DNA of 11,063 bases from CAYOEZ01 sp964402955 (lineage in GTDB: Bacteria > Chloroflexota > DTOL01 > DAOUCN01), in the NCBI GenBank assembly GCA_964402955.1, contig CAYOEZ010000166.1:1-11063 (forward strand), read 5' to 3'. A model generated the notes under the pieces. The model saw only the letters and a list, made by a program, of their open reading frames with translations, was not told the origin of the DNA and ran no database searches. The position numbers were made by a program, and so were the translations under genes. Positions 1-6,075 of this stretch are shown here, in pieces (positions within the stretch are counted from its first letter, which is position 1; every line of letters begins with the position of its first letter).

Positions 1-1022
1 TGCGTGGGGTTGACTTTGCCCGGCATAATCGATGACCCCGGCTCATTGGGCGGCAGAATCAGCTCGTGCAAGCCGCTGCGCGGGCCGGAGCCGAGCCAGC
101 TGATGTCGTCGGCGATCTTCATCAGGGCCACGGCCAATCCGCGCAGGGCGCTGTGCGTTGCGACCAGGGCATCGAGGGACGCCTGCGCCGCGAACTTGTT
201 GGGAGCGGTGATGAAGGGGAAGCCCGTCAGTTCAGCGATCCTGGCCGCGGCTGCTTCGGCAAAGCCCTTCGGCGCGTTCAGCCCCGTGCCGACGGCGGTG
301 CCGCCCATGGCGAGCTGATAGATACCGGGCAGCGTCTGCCTGACCCGCTGCAGCGCGTCTGCAACCTGTGCGGCATAGCGAGACCATTCTTGCCCGACGG
401 TGAGCGGGACGGCGTCCTGCAAGTGGGTGCGGCCGATCTTGATGATGCCGTCAAACTCGTGCGCTTTGGCCGCTATGGCCCGCTGCAAGGCCTCTAGCAG
501 GGGGAAAAAGCGCTGCTGCAGCTCGAGCACTGTGGCAATGTGCATTGCCGTTGGGAAGGTGTCGTTGGATGACTGGCTCATGTTCACGTCGTCATTGGGA
601 TGGATCGGCTGCTTGCTGCCCAGGATGCCGCCGGCAAGCTGAATGGCACGATTGGCGATCACCTCGTTGACATTCATGTTCGACTGCGTGCCGGAACCGG
701 TCTGCCAGACGTAGAGTGGGAACTCGCTGTCCAGCCTGGCGGCGATCACCTCATCGGCTACTCTGCTGATCAGATCGGCTTTCCACTGAGGGAGTTGCCC
801 GAACTCAGCGTTCACCAACGCCGCAGCCTTCTTCACATAACCATAGGCGTGATAGAGTGGTTTGGGCATCAGGTCGTCGCCAATAGCAAAATGAACCAAT
901 GAGCGCTGCGTCTGCGCGCCCCAGTAGCGCGCTGCCGGGACCCCAATCGTTCCCATCGAATCTGTTTCCAGACGTGTACCTGATGCGTGTATGCCAATCG
1001 GTAGATCACTGCTGACTGCCAT
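1..1022 (-). CDS. fumC: Fumarate hydratase, class II (3' end beyond the window)
   Basis: Fumarase C reversibly hydrates fumarate to L-malate in the TCA cycle. It is a cytosolic, iron-free homotetramer of the aspartase/fumarase superfamily. About 340 codons are visible; the family is usually about 460 residues, so roughly the last quarter is missing. Signature blocks appear in order: TGSGTQSNMN (residues 108-117), HPNDDVNMSQSSND (141-154), GRTHLQDA (197-204, catalytic His200), GGTAVGTGLN, TAPNKF, and the mobile-loop signature GSSIMPGKVNP near 327-337 with its catalytic serine. TQSNMN and the fumarase-type order of blocks favour FumC over aspartase. The ATG at 1022-1020 follows a GGAG seven bases upstream and gives a short N-terminal extension (about 12 residues) relative to the E. 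coli protein as I recall it. No frameshift is seen. The gene is transcribed divergently from the PP-loop gene. Confidence 0.96.
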   Translation of the reverse strand, partial: MAVSSDLPIGIHASGTRLETDSMGTIGVPAARYWGAQTQRSLVHFAIGDDLMPKPLYHAYGYVKKAAALVNAEFGQLPQWKADLISRVADEVIAARLDSEFPLYVWQTGSGTQSNMNVNEVIANRAIQLAGGILGSKQPIHPNDDVNMSQSSNDTFPTAMHIATVLELQQRFFPLLEALQRAIAAKAHEFDGIIKIGRTHLQDAVPLTVGQEWSRYAAQVADALQRVRQTLPGIYQLAMGGTAVGTGLNAPKGFAEAAAARIAELTGFPFITAPNKFAAQASLDALVATHSALRGLAVALMKIADDISWLGSGPRSGLHELILPPNEPGSSIMPGKVNPT

Positions 1023-1049
1023 CTCTATACTCCATCGTTGCTCTCTGGC

Positions 1050-1069
1050 TATGGACCTTAGTGTCCATA
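1050..1069. promoter_or_regulatory. Palindrome at the fumC transcription start, candidate operator
   Basis: Perfect 7-bp arms TATGGAC and GTCCATA flank a 6-bp centre (CTTAGT). The palindrome abuts the -10 box and covers the expected start of transcription, where a bound repressor would block fumC. It could instead act as a small 5'-leader hairpin. No regulator family is recognised from the sequence. Confidence 0.45.
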
Positions 1070-1097
1070 TTATAGCATGTTGCTAATATTGTAACAA
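1069..1097 (-). promoter_or_regulatory. fumC promoter (-35 TTGTTA, 17 bp, extended -10 TGC-TATAAT)
   Basis: On the minus strand TTGTTA (1097-1092) and a perfect TATAAT (1074-1069) are 17 bp apart, and TGC precedes the -10 box as an extended -10. Predicted transcription starts near 1062, leaving a leader of about 40 bases before the fumC ATG. This is sigma-70-type consensus matching only; no experimental support is available here. Confidence 0.7.
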
Positions 1098-1145
1098 GTG
1101 GAGCTGGATTCAGACAGACAGCTCAAGGTAAGGGCGCCCTTGAAA

Positions 1146-1260
1146 ACCACAGAGCCACAGAGGACACAGAGTGAACCGTAAATGAGTACGCCCGGGTCCT
1201 ACTGGCATCGGGAGGCGTCAAAGCGGCTGGCTATGAGATGTACTCCGTGTACTCTGTGTC
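1146..1260. repeat. Inverted pair of CACAGAG-type periodic repeats
   Basis: CACAGAG occurs at 1148, 1156 and 1165 in an 8-9 base rhythm. The complementary form (CTCCGTG, CTCTGTG) occurs at 1243 and 1252. GACACAGAGT (1163-1172) and ACTCTGTGTC (1251-1260) are a perfect 10-bp inverted pair. About 80 bp between them contain nothing I recognise. Short ACACAGAGG-type periodic stretches are a common intergenic repeat style in environmental bacterial genomes; that comparison is from memory. Confidence 0.6.
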
Positions 1261-1264
1261 TGAT

Positions 1265-1329
1265 ATGAAAATGACCGTGCTAGAGTTCCGATCTCTTCGG
1301 AGAGATCGGAACTCTGAGGTCGTTTTCAT
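1265..1329. repeat. Long imperfect palindrome with a perfect 15-bp core stem
   Basis: The core stem is 15 bp, perfect (1282-1296 with 1301-1315), with a 4-base loop TCGG. Outer arms ATGAAAATGACC (1265-1276) and GGTCGTTTTCAT (1318-1329) pair with one mismatch after a small asymmetric bulge. No T-run follows on either strand, so this is not an obvious intrinsic terminator. Size and shape resemble REP-like or MITE-like palindromic elements. Confidence 0.7.
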
Positions 1330-1364
1330 CCGTGGGTGTGGGCCACGGCGCATGGCGACTGGCT

Positions 1365-1473
1365 TGAAAATGCGTCTGTGGAGTGCGACGAATCCCTTCG
1401 TCGCTACGACGACAGGAGTGCCCGATACAGCGGGGCAGGCTCTCGTCGTACTCCACATAGCAGGACATTTTCA
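1365..1473. repeat. Second, branched inverted repeat with the same TGAAAATG ends
   Basis: Three arm segments pair in order: TGAAAATG (1365-1372) with CATTTTCA (1466-1473), TGGAGT (1379-1384) with ACTCCA (1450-1455), and CGACGA (1386-1391) with TCGTCG (1443-1448). Internal hairpins compete with this, including GCGACGA/TCGTCGC at 1385-1404 and ACGACGA/TCGTCGT at 1406-1449. Open frames crossing the element are short, occur on both strands and lack ribosome sites, so I call it non-coding. The TGAAAATG ends match the arms of the preceding palindrome. Confidence 0.6.
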
Positions 1474-1550
1474 TGCCCGGTTGTGCCCACGAGGGCATGA
1501 CCAACTCCGTGGTAAGTACAACACGTTATCCTGAATTGTCTGGGATTCAG
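1471..1550. repeat. Two small hairpins upstream of the PP-loop gene promoter
   Basis: TCATGCCC (1471-1478) pairs with GGGCATGA (1493-1500), an 8-bp stem. CTGAAT (1531-1536) pairs with ATTCAG (1545-1550), ending ten bases before the -35 box of the next promoter. The first overlaps the end of the preceding inverted repeat. The second could be a regulator site or just part of the repeat cluster; the sequence does not decide. Nothing else is seen between 1023 and 1620. Confidence 0.4.
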
Positions 1551-1559
1551 CGGCGGCGA

Positions 1560-1588
1560 TTGACAGGAACGCGTAGCTATGCTATCCT
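1560..1588 (+). promoter_or_regulatory. Promoter of the PP-loop/MFS gene pair
   Basis: TTGACA (1560-1565, perfect -35) is separated by 17 bp from TATCCT (1583-1588, four of six matches to TATAAT). Transcription would start near 1595, giving a leader of about 26 bases that contains the GAGGAG ribosome site of the gene starting at 1621. Confidence 0.65.
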
Positions 1589-1620
1589 CTTGACCGACCA
1601 TGCCGATATAGAGGAGAGCG

Positions 1621-2889
1621 ATGAATGCAGTGATCGTGCGCGGGCTACGCCACAGCGTGATGGCTGGCTGGCCAACAGTCTCGGCGGAGATTGAGATCGA
1701 TGGCCATGTGTACAGCGTCTATTTTCGCAGCGCGCGTGGTCCATTGAGCACCAACGCCGATCCGTTTCTGGCGCTGGCTCTGCTGCCGGCAATGCGCCTG
1801 GGCTATCCTCTGCACGTCGAAGGTGCGGTCTCCCCGCTTCTGCTCAAGCACATCGGGCGCGTGCAGGACATCATGACCTCGTGGTACCCCGGCGACATGC
1901 AGCGCGTGGATGTGCAGGCAGAGACCGTCGCAGCCTCGCTCGGCGTTGCAGACGCACGCGTGGGCAGCTTTTTCAGCGGTGGCATCGATTCGTTCTACAA
2001 TGCGCTCAAGCACCCTGTCGAGATCGATGATCTGATCTTCATTCATGGCTTCGATGTGTCGCTGGGTAATGCTCCCCTGCGCAGTCTCGTCTCGGGCAAG
2101 CTGCACAGCGCGGCGCAATATCTGGGTAAGCCGCTGCTGGAGGTGGAGACCAACCTGCGCATCGTGCTCAACGCCCATACCGACTGGAATCTGCACAGCC
2201 ATGGTGTGGCGCTGGGCTGCGTTGCTCTGGCTGTGTCGCCGCAATTCCGCAAAGTCTACATCGGCGCTACCCATTCCTACGCCGCCTTACGTTATCACGG
2301 CTCTCATCCGCTCCTCGATCCGCTGTGGGGGCGCGAGACGATGGAGATCGTCCATGATGGCGCCGAGTTGTCGCGTTGGCCGAAAGCCAGGAGCATCATC
2401 GGCAACGAGATTGTGCAGCGCACCCTGCGCGTCTGCTATGTTGAGCCACACACAGAGTACAACTGCGGTCGTTGTGTCAACTGCCTGTTGACCGAAATCT
2501 TCCTGCGGGTGACGGGCATGGATCGGCAGTGTACGACTTTTCCGCCGCTCGATCTTGCGCTCATCGCCAACGTCGAGATTCTGACTTCCTCGCGTCGTAA
2601 CTATTTCGACCAACTGCTGGCGCTCGGCGAATCCACACTGTTCGACCCTGACCTGAACGAGGCTCTACGCCGGCGGTTGGCGCGGGCCGAGGCCGAGGGT
2701 ATTGGCCGCGATTTGGCGCTGCCGGAGACGCGCCAGGCGTATGCCCAGATCGGCGGTCTAAAGGCAGACCTCAGGCGTGCGCAGGCAGAACTGGCCGCGC
2801 TGAAATCGTCGCCATCGTGGCGGCTGACGGCGCCGCTGCGGGCCGCGAGCAGGCTGGCGCGCCGCCTGGCAGCGCAGGCTCCAAACTAG
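1621..2889 (+). CDS. Uncharacterised PP-loop ATPase-like protein with Cys cluster and SWRLTAPLR tail
   Basis: The 422-residue protein carries FFSGGIDSFYNALKH at 117-131. SGGIDS (119-124) is the pyrophosphate-binding PP-loop of the ATP-pyrophosphatase/adenine nucleotide alpha hydrolase fold (asparagine synthetase, QueC, TilS and relatives), enzymes that adenylate a carboxyl or carbonyl group or RNA base before amidation or thiolation. Residues 1-110 resemble no domain I know. Further blocks are DWNLHSHGVALG (188-199), RYHGSHPLLDPLW (224-236) and YNCGRCVNCL (280-289); C282, C285 and C288 could bind metal. The C-terminus is a charged helical stretch (345-395) followed by SPSWRLTAPLR (397-407), a tail known from glycosyltransferases of surface-polysaccharide clusters. 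The ATG follows GAGGAG. The MFS gene starts three bases after the stop, implying co-transcription. The substrate is unknown, and it matches none of QueC, TilS or AsnB well. Confidence 0.75.
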   Translation: MNAVIVRGLRHSVMAGWPTVSAEIEIDGHVYSVYFRSARGPLSTNADPFLALALLPAMRLGYPLHVEGAVSPLLLKHIGRVQDIMTSWYPGDMQRVDVQAETVAASLGVADARVGSFFSGGIDSFYNALKHPVEIDDLIFIHGFDVSLGNAPLRSLVSGKLHSAAQYLGKPLLEVETNLRIVLNAHTDWNLHSHGVALGCVALAVSPQFRKVYIGATHSYAALRYHGSHPLLDPLWGRETMEIVHDGAELSRWPKARSIIGNEIVQRTLRVCYVEPHTEYNCGRCVNCLLTEIFLRVTGMDRQCTTFPPLDLALIANVEILTSSRRNYFDQLLALGESTLFDPDLNEALRRRLARAEAEGIGRDLALPETRQAYAQIGGLKADLRRAQAELAALKSSPSWRLTAPLRAASRLARRLAAQAPN

Positions 2890-2892
2890 CCT

Positions 2893-4104
2893 GTGAAAAC
2901 CACACCGTCGTCGCCGCAATTGTCTCCCGTGCTCGCAGCCCCCGCTGCCGGGCACAGCGCGCGCGGGCTTGTCTTGAGCGCCCTCTACGTCCTCTATTAT
3001 GGCAGCAACGTGACCTGGATGTCCTTCTTCAACATCTATCTCCGCCAGCTTGGCTTCTCGGGCATGATTCTCGGACTGGTGGCCGGGGTGCGCCCGGCGG
3101 CGATGTTGCTCAGCCAGCCGTTCTGGGGCGTGGCGGCAGATCTGTGGGGGAGGCAGCAAGTGCTGCTGCTCACGCTGCTGCTGGGCGGCCTGGGTTTGTT
3201 CGGCTATCTCACGTCGGCCAATATCGCTTTTGTCTTTGTCTGGACTATCATCTTCACTGCCCTGAGCAGCCCCATCGGATCGCTCATCGATAGCCTGGTG
3301 CTCGATCACCTGGCCGAGCAACCGGGGCAGTCGTTCGGTCATCTCCGCTTGTGGGGCGCAGTGGGGTGGATGACGTTCTCGCTACTGGCGGGGCTGGTGG
3401 TGGGGCGCGATCTGCGCTTGATGTTTGTCATGGGCGGCGGACTGCTGTTGGCCGGGTTCTTGCTGGCCGCGACGGCGAGACGCCGCAACGCACCAGCGGC
3501 GCAGGCGGCGCAGGCCTGGCGCGGCGCCACTGTTCTGTTGCGCAACCGGCGGTTACTGGCTGTGCTGGGACTTGCGGCCTTGGCCCAGTTTGGTATCGCA
3601 TCGTACTACACGTTCTTCTCGGTCTATCTGGCCGAATTGGGCGCGACGCTGCCGCTCATTGGTCTGTCTTACACCGTGCAGGGTGTGAGCGAGCTGCCGG
3701 TCTTCGTGTTGTCGGCTGTGGTCATCCGCAGGCTCGGCTCTCGCAACACCCTTGCTCTTGCCATGTCGGTTTTTGCCCTGCGCATGTTTCTCTACTCGGT
3801 GCTCGATGTACCGGCGCTCGCTGTCATGTTGGGACTGACGCACGGGCTGTCGTTCTCGCTGATGCTGGTTGCCTTTGTGGACTACATCAATCGTCTTGTA
3901 CCCACTGAGTGGCGAGCCACGGGGCAGGGCCTCTTCTGGGCGGCATTTTGGGGCGCGGGGGCCATTGCCGGCAACGCCTGGGCCGGGTTTCTCTATGACC
4001 GCATCGGCGCACAGGCAATGTTCCGCCTCGATGCGATCATCCTGGCTGTTGCTGCGCTGGCAACGTTGATCGCTGTGCCTGCCGCCATCGCTGAGCACGA
4101 ATGA
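2893..4104 (+). CDS. Major facilitator superfamily transporter (MFS_1-like)
   Basis: This is a 403-residue, very hydrophobic protein with about 12 predicted transmembrane helices in two halves, separated by a basic central loop near residues 195-220 (ARRRNAPAAQAA, then RNRR). The first half has GVRPAAMLLSQPFWGVAADLW, with the GxxxD-type loop between helices 2 and 3, and SFGHLRLWGAVGW near 150, which I associate with the LacY/NupG-like MFS_1_like group. The second half has an analogous region around YDRIG. It would be a secondary transporter in the cytoplasmic membrane; the substrate and direction cannot be read from sequence. The GTG start lies three bases after the stop of the PP-loop gene and has no good ribosome site, so translation probably depends on coupling to that gene. 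Exporting or importing that enzyme's product or substrate is an attractive guess only. Confidence 0.85.
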   Translation: MKTTPSSPQLSPVLAAPAAGHSARGLVLSALYVLYYGSNVTWMSFFNIYLRQLGFSGMILGLVAGVRPAAMLLSQPFWGVAADLWGRQQVLLLTLLLGGLGLFGYLTSANIAFVFVWTIIFTALSSPIGSLIDSLVLDHLAEQPGQSFGHLRLWGAVGWMTFSLLAGLVVGRDLRLMFVMGGGLLLAGFLLAATARRRNAPAAQAAQAWRGATVLLRNRRLLAVLGLAALAQFGIASYYTFFSVYLAELGATLPLIGLSYTVQGVSELPVFVLSAVVIRRLGSRNTLALAMSVFALRMFLYSVLDVPALAVMLGLTHGLSFSLMLVAFVDYINRLVPTEWRATGQGLFWAAFWGAGAIAGNAWAGFLYDRIGAQAMFRLDAIILAVAALATLIAVPAAIAEHE

Positions 4105-4139
4105 GGCAGGTCATCTTCAGCGGCGTGGCTTCCGACTTC

Positions 4140-4168
4140 TTCCCATTGCCGTGCGCGCATGCTATAAT
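4140..4168 (+). promoter_or_regulatory. Histidine kinase promoter (TTCCCA, 17 bp, extended -10 TATAAT)
   Basis: TATAAT (4163-4168) is preceded by TGC (extended -10) and, 17 bp upstream, TTCCCA (4140-4145, four of six matches). Transcription would begin near 4175. This argues against the in-frame GTG at 4151 and for the ATG at 4196 as the kinase start. The promoter separates the kinase from the PP-loop/MFS unit that ends at 4104. Confidence 0.65.
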
Positions 4169-4195
4169 AGCGGACGGAAGGGAGTGTTGTTCCTT

Positions 4196-5872
4196 ATGGC
4201 ACAGGTGGACCAGGGAAAGAAGTGGGTATTGGTTAGCTCGACCCGCACGGCTTTGTTGGACATTGCCGGCGGCTTCTATCGCTTGCGGCGTGAGATTGAA
4301 GCCCTCGCCGGTGTGGACGTGGCGGAGCGCTCGCTCTACGCGGCAGGGTGTGAGGGGGGCCGGTCAGTCTTTGCCTCGATGCGCGCCAACGGAGAGCTTT
4401 CCCCTGACGAAGCAGGTTTCGGCAAAGGTGTGGAGACGTATAGTGAAGCAGGGTTCGGGCAGTTCAGCGTCGTCGATCTTGATGTGGCTGCTGCCCGCGC
4501 CAGCTTCTCGTGCCCTGATGCTTTTGAGAGCTGGGCCTTTGAGCAGAACCGTGTCTCGAGCGACCGGCCCGTGTGCGCCTATTCCGCCGGGGTGCTGGCG
4601 GCGCTGATGGGTCTGATAACCGGGCGCGAGGACGTGGCCTGCGACGAGACAGCATGTGTTGCAAAAGGGGACCCGCTTTGTCAGTTTGAAGTGATGCCTG
4701 CCGCTGGTTCGCTGCGCCAGCGCGAGCTGAACGATACGATCGACGTCACGCAATACCTGGAACGCGGTACAAGTCTGCTTGAAGAGAAGACCAAGCAGGC
4801 AGAGATTCTTGAGCAGTACCGGCTTCTGACCGAAAACGCGTCCGACATCATTTTTTCGTTGGACATCCTGGGCACGATCACCTTCATTAGCCAGCGCGTG
4901 CATACCCTGCTCGGCTATCAGCCGCAAGACCTGATCGGACGCCCGATTACTGTGCTGCTGGGCAAAGAGGGGAGCATGGTTGCGCTTGAGCACTTGCAGC
5001 GATCCCTTGCTGTTGTCCACTATGCTGCCACATACGAGTTGGCCGTGCCCCATGCGGACGGCCAGACGGTTTATCTGTCAATCAACGTCAGCCGGCTGAG
5101 CAAGGATAGCGCAGTGATTGGCCAGCAGGGGATTGCACGTGACATCACACCCCACGTGACGCTGCGCCAGGAGGTTGCCAGGCGCACGCAGGAGCTGCGT
5201 CTCTCCGAAGAGCGGCGCAATGAGATGCACGATTATGTGACGCTGGTCACGCGTGCCATTGAGGAAGAGCGCAAGCGTGTGGCGCGCGAGCTGCACGATG
5301 ATACGGCCCAGGCGCTGGTGGCCCTTGTCCGCAATTTGGATGCACTGATGCTTGACGTTGAGGAACAACCGGCGGCGCGCGAGCGGGCCGAAGAGATACG
5401 CACGCTGGCCGAGAGTATCCTGAGAGACGTGCGCCGTTTCAGCCGCGACCTGCGCCCGTCACTGCTCGACGACCTGGGATTGGTGCCGGCGGTCGAGTGG
5501 CTGACTGAAGACCTGGGCCAGCAGTCGGGGGTGCGGGGGCAACTCGATGTGATCGGGATTCCCCGGCGTATGGAGCCCGACGTGGAGCTCTCGCTTTTCC
5601 GTATCGCCCAGGAGGCGATCTCCAACGTGCGTCGCCACGCGCGCGCCACGCGGGTGGTCGTGCGGCTTTCCTTTGCCGACAAGAAGGTGCGTTTGCAGGT
5701 GCGTGACAACGGCGCGGGGTTTGTGCCCGGCGAACGCGCGGCCGACCTGTCGTCGGCCCGCGGCCTGGGGCTGCGTGGCATGCGCGAACGCGCCGAACTG
5801 ATTGGCGGCACGCTGAGCGTGACATCGGATCCGGGTAAGGGAACGATCAGCGAGGTGAGCGCGCCGGGGTAG
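4196..5872 (+). CDS. Sensor histidine kinase: V4R - PAS - HisKA_3 - HATPase
   Basis: This NarL/DegS-type kinase has 558 residues. Residues about 15-168 look like a V4R (4-vinyl reductase) domain, ending in CDETACVAKGDPLCQFEV with C149, C154 and C162, a fold that binds small hydrophobic ligands or metal. A linker helix leads to a PAS domain (about 205-318, NASDIIFSLDILGTITFIS, ending in GIARDIT). The HisKA_3 dimerisation helix is EEERKRVARELHDD, with phosphoacceptor His367. The ATPase domain shows the N-box EAISNVRRHA, G1 box DNGAGF (504-509) and G2 box GLGLRGMRERAELIGG. No transmembrane segment or signal peptide is seen, so it is probably cytoplasmic. The ATG is 11 bases after GGAG; longer forms from 4151 would start upstream of the predicted transcript. 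No response regulator lies in the window. The stop is immediately followed by repeat DNA. Confidence 0.9.
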   Translation: MAQVDQGKKWVLVSSTRTALLDIAGGFYRLRREIEALAGVDVAERSLYAAGCEGGRSVFASMRANGELSPDEAGFGKGVETYSEAGFGQFSVVDLDVAAARASFSCPDAFESWAFEQNRVSSDRPVCAYSAGVLAALMGLITGREDVACDETACVAKGDPLCQFEVMPAAGSLRQRELNDTIDVTQYLERGTSLLEEKTKQAEILEQYRLLTENASDIIFSLDILGTITFISQRVHTLLGYQPQDLIGRPITVLLGKEGSMVALEHLQRSLAVVHYAATYELAVPHADGQTVYLSINVSRLSKDSAVIGQQGIARDITPHVTLRQEVARRTQELRLSEERRNEMHDYVTLVTRAIEEERKRVARELHDDTAQALVALVRNLDALMLDVEEQPAARERAEEIRTLAESILRDVRRFSRDLRPSLLDDLGLVPAVEWLTEDLGQQSGVRGQLDVIGIPRRMEPDVELSLFRIAQEAISNVRRHARATRVVVRLSFADKKVRLQVRDNGAGFVPGERAADLSSARGLGLRGMRERAELIGGTLSVTSDPGKGTISEVSAPG

Positions 5873-5873
5873 C

Positions 5874-5939
5874 GCTGGCAACGGATTGCTGGCAACGGAT
5901 TCTGAACACGGATTACGCGGATTGCTGGCAACGGATTCT
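5874..5939 (+). repeat. Direct-repeat cluster, 14-mer GCTGGCAACGGATT three times
   Basis: GCTGGCAACGGATT occurs at 5874-5887, 5888-5901 and 5924-5937. The last two copies extend to a shared 22-base block (5882-5903 and 5918-5939). Between them lies related ACACGGATT/ACGCGGATT sequence, so the cluster is built from CGGATT words. It starts one base after the kinase stop codon. Three copies with unequal spacing (14 and 36 bases) do not suit a CRISPR. It looks like a dispersed intergenic repeat. Confidence 0.75.
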
Positions 5940-5950
5940 CGACTTGGATG

Positions 5951-6050
5951 CGGTGCGCCCACTCCTTCGCCCTGTACAGGGAGTAAGCTGGGATGAGGGT
6001 GGAGCGCTGAGGGCGGATTCACCTCCATTTCCCTCTGAGGACGATGGAGC
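5951..6050. repeat. Degenerate palindromic repeat around CCCTGTACAGGG
   Basis: CCCTGTACAGGG (5970-5981) is a perfect 12-bp palindrome. On both sides lie C-rich (CGCCCACTCC) and G-rich (GGATGAGGGTGG) flanks that partly complement each other. This is the layout of a widespread intergenic element in many bacterial genomes (C-rich arm, central palindrome, G-rich arm), here decayed. An open frame crosses it in phase with the prenyltransferase, but I take that as chance. Confidence 0.5.
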
Positions 6051-6075
6051 AATAAAGATTCGGCGAGGAGAGATC

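Noticed and set aside
66..902. Plus-strand frames across the left end
   Set aside because: They are antisense to fumC, whose conserved motifs run uninterrupted through the region.
1238..1534. 98-codon plus-strand frame in the fumC upstream spacer, with overlapping minus-strand frames
   Set aside because: It crosses the inverted repeats, has no ribosome site, and several overlapping frames are equally open on both strands. The repeat structure explains the sequence better than coding does.
4151..4195. Kinase start at GTG 4151
   Set aside because: The frame there overlaps the TATAAT box and lies upstream of the predicted transcription start. ATG 4196 is more plausible.
5874..5939. CRISPR-like array
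   Set aside because: The repeat is only 14-22 bases with unequal spacing of 14 and 36, the spacers are themselves repeat-like, and there are no cas genes.
5944..6075. N-terminal extension of the prenyltransferase from ATG 5944
   Set aside because: The 44 extra codons are read from the degenerate palindromic repeat and lack a ribosome site. GTG 6076 has GAGGAGA and starts the family-like protein.
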